A stretch of DNA of 36,395 nucleotides from Pyrinomonadaceae bacterium (GTDB lineage Bacteria > Acidobacteriota > Blastocatellia > Pyrinomonadales > Pyrinomonadaceae): positions 1 through 36,395 of the forward strand of contig JAVEDE010000040.1 in the NCBI GenBank assembly GCA_030841105.1, in the 5' to 3' direction. The position numbers were made by a program, and so were the translations under genes. Each line of letters starts with the position of its first letter. Position 1 is the stretch's first letter. Shown piece after piece: positions 7,523 through 17,136 of the stretch. The notes beneath the pieces were generated by a model. The model did no database searches. It was not told where the DNA came from and saw only the letters and a list, made by a program, of their open reading frames with translations.

Positions 7523-9004
7523 ATGAGAAAACTTATTACACTTTTCGTTTCGCTGGCCGTGCTCGCGCCCGCGTGGGGCGTGGGGTCGGCGGCGCGTGCG
7601 CAGCAGTCGCAACGGCCACGCGAGGGCGCGGCGCGCGGTGCGTCTAATGCGGCCGCGACGGAGACGTTGATCCGCAACGCGACCGTCCTCACCATCACGC
7701 GCGGCACGCTCGCCAACACGGACATCTTGATTCGCAACGGCAAGATCGCGGGCGTCGGTCAAAATTTGAAAGCGTCGGATCGCGCGCGCGTGATTGACGC
7801 CACGGGCAAGTACGTCATGCCCGGCATCGTGGACGCGCACTCGCACTCAATGTCCGACGCGATCAACGAGGGCACGCTCTCCGTCACCTCGATGGTGCGC
7901 ATCCGCGACATGCTGAACCCGACCGCGCCCAACCTCTACCGCGAACTCGCGGGCGGCGTCACCACGCTCAACGTCCTGCACGGCTCGGCCAACACCATCG
8001 GCGGGCAGAACACTGTGGTCAAGATCAAGTATGGCCGCCCCGTCGCCGAATTCATCTTTCCGGGCGCGCCCCCAGGGATCAAGTTCGCGCTCGGCGAAAA
8101 CGTCAAACGCGCGAGTTCCACGGTGCTCCCCGGCCAGACGCGCCGCTATCCCGCGACGCGCATGGGGCAGGAAGAAGTTTTGCGCGACGCCTTCACGCGC
8201 GCGCGCAACTACAAGCGCGCCTGGGACGAGCACCGCGCCGCCGTCGCGCGCAACGAGAAGAATTTGATCGCGCCGCGCCGCGACCTGCAACTCGAACCGC
8301 TCGTCGAAATTCTCGAAGGCAAGCGATTCGTTCACGCGCACTGTTACCGCGCCGACGAGATCATCATGCTCCTGAATCTCGCAGACGAGTTCGGCTTCAA
8401 GATCAGGACGCTCCAACACGTGCTCGAAGGCTACAAGGTGGCGAAAGAGATCGCGGCGCACGGCGCGGGCGCATCTTCGTTCGCAGACAGTTGGGGCTAC
8501 AAGATCGAAGCCTACGACGCCATCCCCTACAACGCCGCCGTGATGACGCGCGCCGGGATCATCGTCTCCATCAACTCCGACTCGGACGAGCGCGCGCGCC
8601 GTCTGAACATTGACGCCGCCAAGATGATGAAGTACGGCGACCTGACGGAAGACGAAGCCCTGCGCCTGATCACGATCAACCCGGCGATCCAACTCGGCAT
8701 ACAGGAGCGCGTCGGCTCAATCGAAGTGGGTAAAGACGCCGACCTCGCCATCTGGACGGCGCACCCGTTCAGCGTCTACTCGCGCGTCGAGACCACGTTC
8801 ATTGACGGCGACATCTTCTTCGACCGCCAGCAAGACCTCGCGCGTCGTCCTGAGTTGCAGCGCGAGCGCGAAGAGTTGTTGAAGGCGGAAGTGAACCGCC
8901 CGCCCACAGAGGGCGGCGCACAGCCCGGCGCGCCGCGCCGACGCCCCGCCAATCATCACGACGACGACGACGTTGACAACGGAGAAGGAGACAACCACAG
9001 ATGA
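7523..9004 (+). CDS. Secreted amidohydrolase family protein with intact metal site
   Basis: A 493-residue exported hydrolase of the imidazolonepropionase-like amidohydrolase group. The start at 7523 has GGAG at 7513-7516. The signal sequence spans residues 1-27 ([19 protein letters not shown]...ARAQ). Metal ligands are present: H106 and H108 in VDAHSHS, a His in [10 protein letters not shown] (H271/H273), H299 in LQHVLEG, and an Asp in SINSDSDE (D353/D355). VKIKYG may supply the bridging lysine. The substrate is unknown; this group includes peptidase-like and cyclic-imide-cleaving enzymes. The C-terminus is Pro/Arg/Asp-rich (HHDDDDVD). It overlaps the third paralogue by ATGA, so the two are translationally coupled. 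Confidence 0.88.
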   Translation: MRKLITLFVSLAVLAPAWGVGSAARAQQSQRPREGAARGASNAAATETLIRNATVLTITRGTLANTDILIRNGKIAGVGQNLKASDRARVIDATGKYVMPGIVDAHSHSMSDAINEGTLSVTSMVRIRDMLNPTAPNLYRELAGGVTTLNVLHGSANTIGGQNTVVKIKYGRPVAEFIFPGAPPGIKFALGENVKRASSTVLPGQTRRYPATRMGQEEVLRDAFTRARNYKRAWDEHRAAVARNEKNLIAPRRDLQLEPLVEILEGKRFVHAHCYRADEIIMLLNLADEFGFKIRTLQHVLEGYKVAKEIAAHGAGASSFADSWGYKIEAYDAIPYNAAVMTRAGIIVSINSDSDERARRLNIDAAKMMKYGDLTEDEALRLITINPAIQLGIQERVGSIEVGKDADLAIWTAHPFSVYSRVETTFIDGDIFFDRQQDLARRPELQREREELLKAEVNRPPTEGGAQPGAPRRRPANHHDDDDVDNGEGDNHR

Positions 9005-10443
9005 GCCTGAAAACTTTCTCGCACGTCGCCGCGCGATCAGTCGCAAACGTCTTCGCACCGTCAGTCACAAACGTCGTCTTGCGCGGCGGTGTCGGCGCGC
9101 GCCGGATGTCGTTCGCGCTCGCCGCGTTGCTACTCTTGTCCGTCGCTCCCATTGCGTCGGCGCAGCAGGCTTCGAGCACGATGGGGCAGCAGTTCATGTC
9201 GGGCACGCCGGGCACTTACGCGATCCGCAACGCGCGCATCGTCACCGTCTCCGGCGCGGACATCGAGAATGGAACGGTCGTCGTCCGCGACGGCAAGATC
9301 AACGCCGTCGGCACGAACGTCGCCGTCCCCGCGGGCGCGATTGAGATTGACGCGCGCGGCCTCTCCGTCTACCCCGGCATGATTGACCTCGGCACTTCGA
9401 TGGGACTCGTCGAGATTCCGCAGGGCGCGAACCCGACCGTGGACGTGGCCGAAGTCGGCGACATGAACCCGAACGCGCAAGCCTTCTACGGCATCAACCC
9501 GCACAGCGCGCACGTCGCCGTCACGCGCGTCAACGGCGTCACGAGCGTCCTCAGTTCGCCGTCGGGCGGGATCATTTCCGGTCAGGCTGCCTTCATTAAC
9601 TTGCTCGGCTCAAGCCCGCAGGAGATGTCGGTCGAGCGGACGGCCGCGCTCGTCGTCAACTACCCGCGCGCTGCGGGTGGCGGTGGCTTCGGCGGCTTCT
9701 TCCAACAGGCGCAGGCGAACCCCGCCGAGGCCGCCACGGCGCGCGACCGTCAGGTCGAACAACTGCGCAAGCTCCTGCGCGACGCCGAAGCCTACGGCCG
9801 CGCGATGGACGCCGCCAACAGCGACCGCACCGTGCCGCGCCCCGACGCAGACGTGGTGCTCGCGTCGCTCGTCCCTTACGTGCGCGGCGAGCGTCCCGTC
9901 GTCTTCCGTGCCGACCGCGAATCAGAGATACGCGCCATCGTCCGTTTCAGCGAAGAGTTGAAACTCAAGCCGATCATCCTCGGCGGCAACGACGCGTCGA
10001 AGATCGCCGCGTTCCTCAAAGAGAAGAACGTCCCCGTCATCCTCGGTGGCCTCTTCGACCTGCCGAGCCGCGAAGACGACTTCTACGACGTGCTCTACGA
10101 GAGCGCCGCCAAACTCCAACAGGCGGGCGTGCGCTTCGCGCTCTCCACCGGCGATCAGGGTGCGGAGGTGCGCGACCTCCCCTACCGCGCCGGAATGGCC
10201 GCTGCCTTCGGCCTCTCCCGCGCCGACGCTTTGAAGTCAGTCACGCTCTACCCCGCGCAGATCATGGGCGTCGGCGACCGCCTCGGCTCAATCGAAGTGG
10301 GCAAGATCGCCAATCTCGTCATCACCGACGGCGACCTCCTCGAAGCTCGCACACACATCCGCCACCTCTTCATCAACGGCCGCCAAGTCCCCCTCAACAG
10401 CCGCCACACGGAGTTGTACGACCAGTTCAAAAACCGGAAGTAG
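9001..10443 (+). CDS. Secreted amidohydrolase-fold protein lacking metal ligands (third paralogue)
   Basis: A 480-residue paralogue of the gene at 5611. GGAGAAGGAG at 8981-8990 precedes the start. A long n-region (to residue 35) is followed by a hydrophobic helix ending IASAQ at about residue 55; an internal ATG (M36) would give a more usual signal peptide. The fold signatures [27 protein letters not shown] and [19 protein letters not shown] are conserved, but DxHxH reads D129-L-G-T-S133. The other ligand positions read [21 protein letters not shown] and [11 protein letters not shown], with no His. Catalysis by the usual mechanism is therefore unlikely. Overlap with the intact enzyme suggests the two act together in the periplasm. 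Confidence 0.86.
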   Translation: MSLKTFSHVAARSVANVFAPSVTNVVLRGGVGARRMSFALAALLLLSVAPIASAQQASSTMGQQFMSGTPGTYAIRNARIVTVSGADIENGTVVVRDGKINAVGTNVAVPAGAIEIDARGLSVYPGMIDLGTSMGLVEIPQGANPTVDVAEVGDMNPNAQAFYGINPHSAHVAVTRVNGVTSVLSSPSGGIISGQAAFINLLGSSPQEMSVERTAALVVNYPRAAGGGGFGGFFQQAQANPAEAATARDRQVEQLRKLLRDAEAYGRAMDAANSDRTVPRPDADVVLASLVPYVRGERPVVFRADRESEIRAIVRFSEELKLKPIILGGNDASKIAAFLKEKNVPVILGGLFDLPSREDDFYDVLYESAAKLQQAGVRFALSTGDQGAEVRDLPYRAGMAAAFGLSRADALKSVTLYPAQIMGVGDRLGSIEVGKIANLVITDGDLLEARTHIRHLFINGRQVPLNSRHTELYDQFKNRK

Positions 10444-10490
10444 AAAGACAACACACGCCGCGCCGAACTCAAACCCGCGCCGCACACGAC

Positions 10491-10527
10491 AAAGGCAGTC
10501 GAGACTCTCAAAGTCTCGACTGCCTTT
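10491..10527. terminator. Hairpin terminator between convergent genes
   Basis: A perfect 16-bp stem (10491-10506 with 10512-10527) with loop CTCAA. The stem ends in AAA/TTT on either side, so it may serve both the amidohydrolase cluster and the minus-strand STAND gene. Confidence 0.8.
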
Positions 10528-10614
10528 CTACATACGATTTCAGTTCTGCCTGTCGGGACTCCAACTCGCCTATCCACCGCTCACTACTTTCAACCGTGCA
10601 GCGCGACGCCTAAC

Positions 10615-13600
10615 CTATCCCACATCTTCCCCGCCCTCACTCTCCTCCACATGAAAATCATCCTCCGGGTCAATCTCCACCTCCGGCATCGGCTCAAACT
10701 TACTCGCATCAAACACTGGCATCAACGGCTCAGGCGCCCCCAACTCCCTCAAATGCCTCCGCGCCTTCTCCAACCCCCAGTGATACGCAAACGGCGGTCC
10801 ATCACACCACGCTAACCGATACGCCCGCTCCGCCGCTTCCACCGCCGCCGCTTCATTGCCCGCGTCCCGCTCAATCTGCGCCAGCACGTTGCGCGCATCC
10901 GCATGAAACAGCGGATACGGCCCGCGCTCCGCCGCCTCCCACACGTCATCCAACAGTTCGCGCGCCGCCTTCTCATTCCCCTGCCGCCGCCGCAGCTCCG
11001 CCAGCGCCACGAGCGCGGGCAGTTCTTCTTCGACGAGATTCACCATCCGCGCACGGGTGAGTGCATGGTGCAACTGCTCGTCCGCCGTAGCGAGAACACT
11101 TAAGTTCAATACCGCCTCACCATGCAGCCGCGACGCCCGTATCTCCCCGCGTTCATACCGTTCGCTTTGACTATAACTCAATGCTTTGCTCGCCAAATCT
11201 TTCGCAGCCTCAAACTCCCCTATCCATAGGGCACGCATGGCTTGATGGTCATATGGCTTATAGGCACCGCTCTTGAGCGCAGCCCTCAGTGAACGCTCTA
11301 GCGCAACTGCACTCTCCTGTTTCCTTCCGCGCGCCGCCAGCGCCAATCCAAGCCAAGACAGGTTATTCGATTCGAGACGGCGCTTGGGATGTGCGCGCGT
11401 GATGATCAGCGAGCGGCGCGCGGCCGTCTCCGACTCGAACAGTGCACCTAATAGACGCAACGTATAAGAGAGGTTACGCAAGTTACCGGCTAAATCATCA
11501 TCATCATTCTTTATGTCCGAAAAAATTGTATTGGCGCGGCGATATAACGGGACTGCCTGTCCAGTCTGCCCACTAAACTGGTATCCCATTGCTAGCACAG
11601 CGAGCACATAACCTTGATCCAGAGCACTACTCAGACGCGGCGATTGATTCAGCCCATCTAGAAAGAGCATTTCTAGGAGCCCAACCATTTGGCGACTGGC
11701 ACTCAGACGGTAGAGCGTGGCGTGGGACAATAAGTCGCGGAAGACTACGAAGGCGTCATCGTAACGCTTCAGACCGATCAGCGTGTTATACAATTCTATG
11801 GCGGGCGTGAGGTCTTCGAGACCGCCGACCTTATGCCAATCGTCAATCTTCGGCACTGCTTCAAAGTGCGAGTGCAGGCTCGCATAGACGCCGCGCCGGG
11901 CATCGTCGCCCAAGCCGCTCCACACCACGCCGCGCACGAGCGGGTGCAAGTCGTAGCGGTTGGCGCGCTTGTCCCAGCCGACCAGCCCGCGGTCTTCTAA
12001 CTCGGTCAGCACCTTATCCAAATCGCGCTCGCCGGCGCACGGCTTTCCTTCACCCATCAACAGCGCGGCCAGCGTGTCGTAGCGCGCGGGCATTCGGAAG
12101 GCGGCGATGGTGCGCAACACTTGCTGCGCTTTATCGTCCAGCCCGCGCAGGGCGAAGGCCAGCACGTGCGACTTCACCTGCACGAGCGGCAGGCCGAAGG
12201 GATCGAAATCCGGATGGGCGCGCCGCCATGCGTCGAAGTCGCCGGGCGCGGGACGGTAGCGCGCCACCTCGCTCGCCAATGCCTGAATCAACAGCGGGTG
12301 ATTATCCGCCCGTTGGAAAAGCGGCAGCAATGCATCGCGTGCGCCGGACGCGCCGAACGCCCGCCACAGTTCGAGCGCGTCGTCGTCGGCCAGTCCCGGC
12401 AGGAAGACCGCGAAGCAACTGCCAAGCGACTCGCCCGTCACTGTCTGCAAATCGGCGGGGTAGAGGCGCGTGCTGACGAGGATGCGCGAGGCGCGCACGT
12501 TCGACAGTTTGCGGAGGAATGAGCCGGCGCGCGGGTCGGCGGTCTTGCGGAGGCGGTGTTCGCCTATGAATGACTGCGCCGCGCTCGGGGGCAGGCCGTG
12601 TGCATTGGCGACGTAGTTGGCGGTCTGCCGGTCGTAGTCGTCGTCGGAGAGATGTGCTGCGTCCATGCGGGCGTAGGCGATGAGGATGCGTTCGAGGCCG
12701 TCGAGGACGAGGAGGAAGGGTTCGCGGTCGAGCGCGGCGAGGAGTTGCGACTCGCGTTCGGGTGCTGGCGTTTGCTGCACTTCGGCGAGCGGGCGGCGGG
12801 TGACGTAGGCGAGGGCGCGGGTGACGAAGTTTTCGAAGGTGGCGTCGGATTCGTAGAAGCTCCACCAGAGGCGACCGGCGAGTGGCGACATTTCTTGCGG
12901 CGCGATGTCGTTGAACCACTTCCAGGTGAGCGCGCTTTTGCCGAGTCCGCCGATGGCGACGACGTTGAGGATGTGCGCGCGGTAGACCGGGGAGTCGGGG
13001 CGTGCGACCCAATCGGTCAGGAGGTTGAGTTCGGGTTGGCGGCCGACGAGGCGGTGAGTTTGCAGCAGCGTGTAGGGGTGCGCGATGAACGGTTCGGGCG
13101 GCGCGGGGATGTCGCTAACGTAGTGAAACGTGTTGAGGTCGGGCTGGCGGAGTTTCGAGAGACTGTTGATGACGTGCGCGCGCAGGTCGGTGGGCGAGTT
13201 GAAATAGTTGACTACCTTCTCCGTCTCTAATCTCTTCTTGAGGTCGCCGAGTTTGATCGCGCCTTCCCCCTGTTCTACGACATCAATGGTGATCGGGTGG
13301 GTCTTGTCAATCAGAAATATCAGGCGTGGAATTTTGCGTTCGACGGCGCGGTCGTACTCCATCTCGGTGATGGAAATTTGCCGCGGGTTGTTCTCCTCCC
13401 GCGGCACGTAGCCGTAGCGGTGCGCGAACACGCCGACGTAGATGTCGGCCTCGTCAACCATGCGGAGCGAAGTTTCGATGGCTTCGGCGTCGCCTGCGGG
13501 CAGGTGCTCCATCATCAAGGGCAGCATGCCCTGACGCAGGCAGGCGTCAAGGATTTCTTTGCGGTGCTCCGGCAGGTCAAGCGCGGTGCTGCTGATCATG

Positions 13601-13629
13601 ACCTTTTTGACTGTCGGTGGGTGAGACAT
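10615..13629 (-). CDS. DUF4062-STAND NTPase-TPR protein
   Basis: A 1004-residue multidomain protein. Residues ~6-105 match DUF4062 (KVMISSTALDLPEHRKEI, ADIYVGVFAHRYGYVP, SITEMEYDRAVERKIPRLIFL). Residues ~195-470 are an NB-ARC/NACHT-like STAND ATPase with Walker A GGLGKS (G227-S232) and Walker B FLLVLDGLE (305-313), followed by a winged-helix-like segment. Residues ~600-960 are helical repeats of TPR type (ALAARGRKQESAVALERSL, ARELLDDVWEAAERG, NEAAAVEAAERAYRLAW). This architecture is that of NLR-like sensor switches: ligand binding on the repeats releases the ATPase, which activates the N-terminal effector. Several bacterial STAND proteins are antiphage, but no defence neighbours are present here. 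The repeat-coding part (about 11150-11720) is visibly poorer in GC than the rest. No clear ribosome binding site precedes the ATG. Confidence 0.85.
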   Translation of the reverse strand: MSHPPTVKKVMISSTALDLPEHRKEILDACLRQGMLPLMMEHLPAGDAEAIETSLRMVDEADIYVGVFAHRYGYVPREENNPRQISITEMEYDRAVERKIPRLIFLIDKTHPITIDVVEQGEGAIKLGDLKKRLETEKVVNYFNSPTDLRAHVINSLSKLRQPDLNTFHYVSDIPAPPEPFIAHPYTLLQTHRLVGRQPELNLLTDWVARPDSPVYRAHILNVVAIGGLGKSALTWKWFNDIAPQEMSPLAGRLWWSFYESDATFENFVTRALAYVTRRPLAEVQQTPAPERESQLLAALDREPFLLVLDGLERILIAYARMDAAHLSDDDYDRQTANYVANAHGLPPSAAQSFIGEHRLRKTADPRAGSFLRKLSNVRASRILVSTRLYPADLQTVTGESLGSCFAVFLPGLADDDALELWRAFGASGARDALLPLFQRADNHPLLIQALASEVARYRPAPGDFDAWRRAHPDFDPFGLPLVQVKSHVLAFALRGLDDKAQQVLRTIAAFRMPARYDTLAALLMGEGKPCAGERDLDKVLTELEDRGLVGWDKRANRYDLHPLVRGVVWSGLGDDARRGVYASLHSHFEAVPKIDDWHKVGGLEDLTPAIELYNTLIGLKRYDDAFVVFRDLLSHATLYRLSASRQMVGLLEMLFLDGLNQSPRLSSALDQGYVLAVLAMGYQFSGQTGQAVPLYRRANTIFSDIKNDDDDLAGNLRNLSYTLRLLGALFESETAARRSLIITRAHPKRRLESNNLSWLGLALAARGRKQESAVALERSLRAALKSGAYKPYDHQAMRALWIGEFEAAKDLASKALSYSQSERYERGEIRASRLHGEAVLNLSVLATADEQLHHALTRARMVNLVEEELPALVALAELRRRQGNEKAARELLDDVWEAAERGPYPLFHADARNVLAQIERDAGNEAAAVEAAERAYRLAWCDGPPFAYHWGLEKARRHLRELGAPEPLMPVFDASKFEPMPEVEIDPEDDFHVEESEGGEDVG

Positions 13630-13747
13630 ATCTTTGTGAGAGACGGCTTTCGGATATAACTCGAATTGCTGGCGCAGAGTATACGAATTTTGCGCGACGG
13701 CGAGGGAAATTTCTCGTCGTCGCGCGGGCGACGCACGCTACATGAAA

Positions 13748-13781
13748 ATGAAACAGGCGCTTCTCGAATGAAGCGCCTGTT
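13748..13781 (-). terminator. Terminator of the hybrid histidine kinase gene
   Basis: A perfect 12-bp stem (13752-13763 with 13770-13781), 6-base loop. On the minus strand it is followed by a T-rich run (reverse complement of 13744-13751). Confidence 0.8.
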
Positions 13782-13815
13782 GGTCGTTTATGTGTTTCGT
13801 GTTGAAGCCCGTCTG

Positions 13816-15861
13816 TCACATCTCGGAATCGGAGAGGAGCAGGTCGGTCGTGTGAGGGCTGGCGAGGTTGAGGATGGCGTTGATCAGTTCGCCGGGGTCA
13901 ACGGGCTTGGGGACGAACGTGTTGAAGCCGGCGGAGAGGGCGCGGGCGCGGTCTTCGACTCTGACGTAGGCGGTCAGGGCGATAGCGGGCGTCTGCTCGC
14001 CGGTCTCCGCTTCGCGCGCGCGGAGTTTGGAGATGAGCGAGTAGCCGTCCTCGCGCGGCATCGCCAGATCGGAGATGAGAACGTCGGGCTTGTACCAATT
14101 GAGCGCGTCGAGCGCGTCGGCGGCGCAAGCGGCCGTCTGCACCGTGGCCTGATAGCCGGTGAGGATGGCGGCGAGCGTGTTGAGACTGTCCTCGTCGTCT
14201 TCGACGAGCAGCACGCGCACGCCTTCGAGCGAGAGGGGCGGTTTGACGCGCGGCGCGCCGCTCTCGCCGTAACGCCAGGAATAATCGTCGCCCATCGCGC
14301 TGTGACCGTGGTCTTTCGCGGCGTGCGGGGTGATGGCGAGCGGGAGCGTGATGGTAAAGGTCGCGCCGTGGCCTTCACCGGGACTGTCGGCGCGCGCCGT
14401 GCCGCCGTGGAGTTCGACGAGGTGGCGCACGATTGACAGGCCGAGGCCGAGGCCGCCGTGGCGTCGCGTGCTCGTGCCGTCGGCCTGCCGGAAGCGGTCG
14501 AAGATGTAGGGGACGAAGGCGGGGTTGAACCCGCAGCCGTCGTCGCTCACGGTGAGCCGCGCCTGCGCGCCCGCGCGTTCGAGACGCACTTCGACGCGCC
14601 CGCCTTCCGGCGTGAACTTGACGGCGTTCGACAACAAGTTCCAGACCACTTGTTGCAAGCGACCGGCGTCGCCGGAGACGTGTCGCGCCGACGGGTCGAA
14701 CGTCACGGAGAGTTGAATATTTTTCGAGTCGGCCGCCAGTTGCACCGAATCAATGGCGGCGTTGATGACCGGGGCGATGTCAACCGGCGCGACTTCGAGC
14801 CGGAGCTTGCCCGTGATGACGCGCGACACGTCGAGGATGTCTTCGACGAGTTGCGCCTGCGCCTTGGCGTTGCGCTCGATGGTCACCACGGCGCGCGCCG
14901 CATTCGCCTCGTCGAGTTGGCCGTGCAGCAGCATGTGCGTCCAGCCGAGGATGGCCGTCAAAGGCGTGCGCAGTTCGTGCGAAGCCGTGGCGAGAAACTC
15001 GTCCTTGAGGCGGTTGGCCTGTTCGGCGTCGGCGCGCGCCACCTGCTCGCGCGCGAGCGCGGCGCGGAGTCGCTCTTCGGCTTCCCTGCGTTCCGCGATC
15101 TCCGCTTCCAGCGTCCGCGCCTTCTGCTGCAAACTGATGATGGTGCGAAGTCGTTCGTCTGCGTCCGCGATGCCGGAATAGCTCTCGGCCGGGATGACAC
15201 GCGCGTGCGTGGTGCAGACATCGCCGAGTCTGCGCGCGTCTCCCTCGCCGCCGAAGCCTTGCATGGGATAGGCGCAGAAGAGTGTGAAGGGGCGCGTCCG
15301 GTGCAACTCGTTCCAGAGTTCTTCGAGGCGGATCGCGGCGTCGTAGTTCTCCTCAGCCCAGAGCAGCGCGACCATCTCGCCGAAGATGCGCACGCGCCGT
15401 TGGCCTGCCGCCGCGTGCGCGACGACGACCCCGACCGACTCCGCGAAGCGACCCGCGTCCGGCCGGCCGCCGACCATGAACTGCGACAACATCTCCGACG
15501 CGTCGGCCGAGACGTACTGGCCGCGCGCGCGTGCGGCGTCCACGTCCAACCCGTCGGCGCGCAGGTGTTCGTCGAGCGCGTCGCGGTGCGCGCGCGTCGC
15601 CACGACGATGCAGGCGTCGCCCTCGCGCAGCCCCGCGCCGACAAAACCGCCGAGCGAGTTTAAGAGAAACGCGTCCGCCTCGTAGAACTGGACGAAGTGT
15701 TCCGGCTCGCCCGTGCCGCTCCAATCCGACACAGGCGCGAGTTGTCCGGCCGTGGCGGTCGCCTCGCGCGCCTGCCCCGTCCCGCGTCCCGGCTCGTTCA
15801 TGTTTTCGGCTTCGATCAAATCCGTCTCTCCTACACGGCCGCACGCGTCGGCGTTTGACAT
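13816..15861 (-). CDS. Hybrid histidine kinase with MEDS sensor domain
   Basis: A 681-residue cytoplasmic protein. Residues ~54-225 resemble the MEDS domain (HFVQFYEADAFLLNSLGGFVGAGLREGDACIVVAT...), found in DcmR-like sensors. A coiled coil (~235-290) leads into HisKA with phospho-acceptor H295 in SHELRTPL. HATPase_c carries the N box (WNLLSNAVKF, ~407-416), G1 (DDGCGF) and G2 (GGLGLGLSIV). A C-terminal receiver domain (547-670) has acidic LLVEDDEDS, phospho-acceptor D598 (LISDLAMP) and K in FVPKPVD. No membrane segment is seen, so the input is cytosolic. An alternative start is M21 (15801), because neither ATG has a clear ribosome binding site. Its phosphorelay partner may be the single-domain response regulator at 18249, but this is inference. 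Confidence 0.9.
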   Translation of the reverse strand: MSNADACGRVGETDLIEAENMNEPGRGTGQAREATATAGQLAPVSDWSGTGEPEHFVQFYEADAFLLNSLGGFVGAGLREGDACIVVATRAHRDALDEHLRADGLDVDAARARGQYVSADASEMLSQFMVGGRPDAGRFAESVGVVVAHAAAGQRRVRIFGEMVALLWAEENYDAAIRLEELWNELHRTRPFTLFCAYPMQGFGGEGDARRLGDVCTTHARVIPAESYSGIADADERLRTIISLQQKARTLEAEIAERREAEERLRAALAREQVARADAEQANRLKDEFLATASHELRTPLTAILGWTHMLLHGQLDEANAARAVVTIERNAKAQAQLVEDILDVSRVITGKLRLEVAPVDIAPVINAAIDSVQLAADSKNIQLSVTFDPSARHVSGDAGRLQQVVWNLLSNAVKFTPEGGRVEVRLERAGAQARLTVSDDGCGFNPAFVPYIFDRFRQADGTSTRRHGGLGLGLSIVRHLVELHGGTARADSPGEGHGATFTITLPLAITPHAAKDHGHSAMGDDYSWRYGESGAPRVKPPLSLEGVRVLLVEDDEDSLNTLAAILTGYQATVQTAACAADALDALNWYKPDVLISDLAMPREDGYSLISKLRAREAETGEQTPAIALTAYVRVEDRARALSAGFNTFVPKPVDPGELINAILNLASPHTTDLLLSDSEM

Positions 15862-16157
15862 CTACGCGAAAGCGCGTCGCCTACCACTCTTTAACGAACA
15901 CGTCGCCCACGCAGTTATGAACTAACTGAGACGGGCTTGCCGATGTGTGGGTATTTCCGACGGCCACTACGGTTTCATCTAGACGACGGGGGTTTGAGTA
16001 TTGCGGAGCGGCCAGCGTCGCGGTCAGGGGATGCCCGCGCCACTTTCTATCTAACATTTTTCAGAGGGAAAAGCCAGAGCCAGACGTTGTAGCGCACGCC
16101 CACTCTACATAACCGCGCATGACGAAAGCAGGGGCGTCGAACTCGCAGCAAGTCGAG
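15862..16157. other. Intergenic region
   Basis: No gene supported. It separates two minus-strand genes and presumably carries the kinase promoter. A short dyad AACTCG/CGAGTT next to the Crp stop is too weak to call a terminator. Confidence 0.3.
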
Positions 16158-16868
16158 TTAAGAGAGAAAGTTGTCGTATTCGTCTTTCACCACGCGGTAG
16201 CACTTGCAGGAGGCGGCCTCTAATCCGGCGCGGTCGAGTATCTTGATCCGGCCGCGACTGTAGTCTATGAGGTTCTGTTTCTTCAGCATGCTGGCGGCCA
16301 CCGTGATCTGTTCGCGCGTCCCGCCGAGCATGTGCGAGAGGAAGTCCTGAGTCATGCGGAACTCATCACCTTCCACGCGGTCGTGCGTCATCAGCAGCCA
16401 GCGCGCGAGCCGCACGCTGATCGGGTGAAAGCGGTTGCAGGCGGCCGACTGAGAAATTTGCGTCAGGAGCGCGTGCGAGTAACGGCTCAACAGCTTGTGC
16501 AGCGCGCCGCCGTTAATCGTCTCTTTGCGGAGCGCGGCGGCTTTCATCCGCATGGCCGAGCCTGCCCCCTGCACCAGCCCGCGCGTGCGCGACGTAGTGA
16601 CGCCCATGAAGACGGGCAGACCCGCCATCCCCTCGTTGCCGACGATGCCCACTTCGAGGAGTTCGCGGTCTTCCACCGCCGACAGCAGCGAGACGATGGA
16701 GTTGTCCGGGAAGTAGACGTGACGGAGGCGGTCGCCCGGCTCAAAGATGATGTCGCCGAAGATGAGCGGAACGGATTCCAGTTCGGGCAGCAGACGTTGG
16801 TACTCTTTTTTTGGGAGGGCGGCGAGCAGCCGGTTCATCACCGGCTGATTATTTTTTGCGGATGCCAT
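16158..16868 (-). CDS. Crp/Fnr family transcriptional regulator (copy 1)
   Basis: A 236-residue regulator with an N-terminal cyclic-nucleotide-binding-like beta roll (about residues 30-130: FGDIIFEPGDRLRHVYFPDNSIVSLLSAVEDRELLEVGIVGNEGMAGLPVFMG). A dimerisation helix follows (LLTQISQSAACNRFHPISVRLARWLLMTHDRV), then a winged HTH (FRMTQDFLSHMLGGTREQITVAASMLKKQNLIDYSRGRIKILD). The roll lacks an obvious RxS phosphate-binding cassette for cAMP, so the ligand is unknown. AGGAGC stands 7 bases upstream of the ATG. The C-terminal CKCY is shared in kind with the paralogue (CECY). A palindrome upstream may be its own operator. Confidence 0.9.
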   Translation of the reverse strand: MASAKNNQPVMNRLLAALPKKEYQRLLPELESVPLIFGDIIFEPGDRLRHVYFPDNSIVSLLSAVEDRELLEVGIVGNEGMAGLPVFMGVTTSRTRGLVQGAGSAMRMKAAALRKETINGGALHKLLSRYSHALLTQISQSAACNRFHPISVRLARWLLMTHDRVEGDEFRMTQDFLSHMLGGTREQITVAASMLKKQNLIDYSRGRIKILDRAGLEAASCKCYRVVKDEYDNFLS

Positions 16869-16952
16869 CAGGGACGCTCCTTGTTTGAGTCAGGTCTTAA
16901 AAGACACAGACGGCACAAGAAGTTGGGCGGTTCAGCCCGATCCCGATGTCGA

Positions 16953-16995
16953 AATATGAATTTTCAGAGAACGGAGTTCAGTTGAGTCTGAACTC
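16953..16995 (-). promoter_or_regulatory. Candidate Crp-type operator and promoter upstream of Crp copy 1
   Basis: GAGTTCAG at 16974-16981 and CTGAACTC at 16988-16995 form a perfect 8-6-8 palindrome, the geometry of Crp/Fnr operators. On the minus strand CATATT (16958-16953) could be the -10. The palindrome centre would then be about 39 bases upstream of transcription start, close to a class II activator position. Pattern only. Confidence 0.4.
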
Positions 16996-17136
16996 TAACC
17001 GTGACTATAGCACGCCGACTCGCTTTCGCCTCGCCTGCGGCGCGCGGCCGGTCGTCGTCCGTGTTGAAGGTAGAGGCGGCCTCGTCGTTTCAATTCTCTC
17101 TCAGCGTGAAGTGAGGAGTGACGAAGCGGGAGAGCC

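Noticed and set aside
13630..13740. Promoter for the STAND gene with TATACT on the minus strand
   Set aside because: No acceptable -35 at 16-18 bases; left uncalled.
14458..15663. A 401-codon plus-strand open frame
   Set aside because: It lies antisense to the hybrid histidine kinase, whose motifs are complete.
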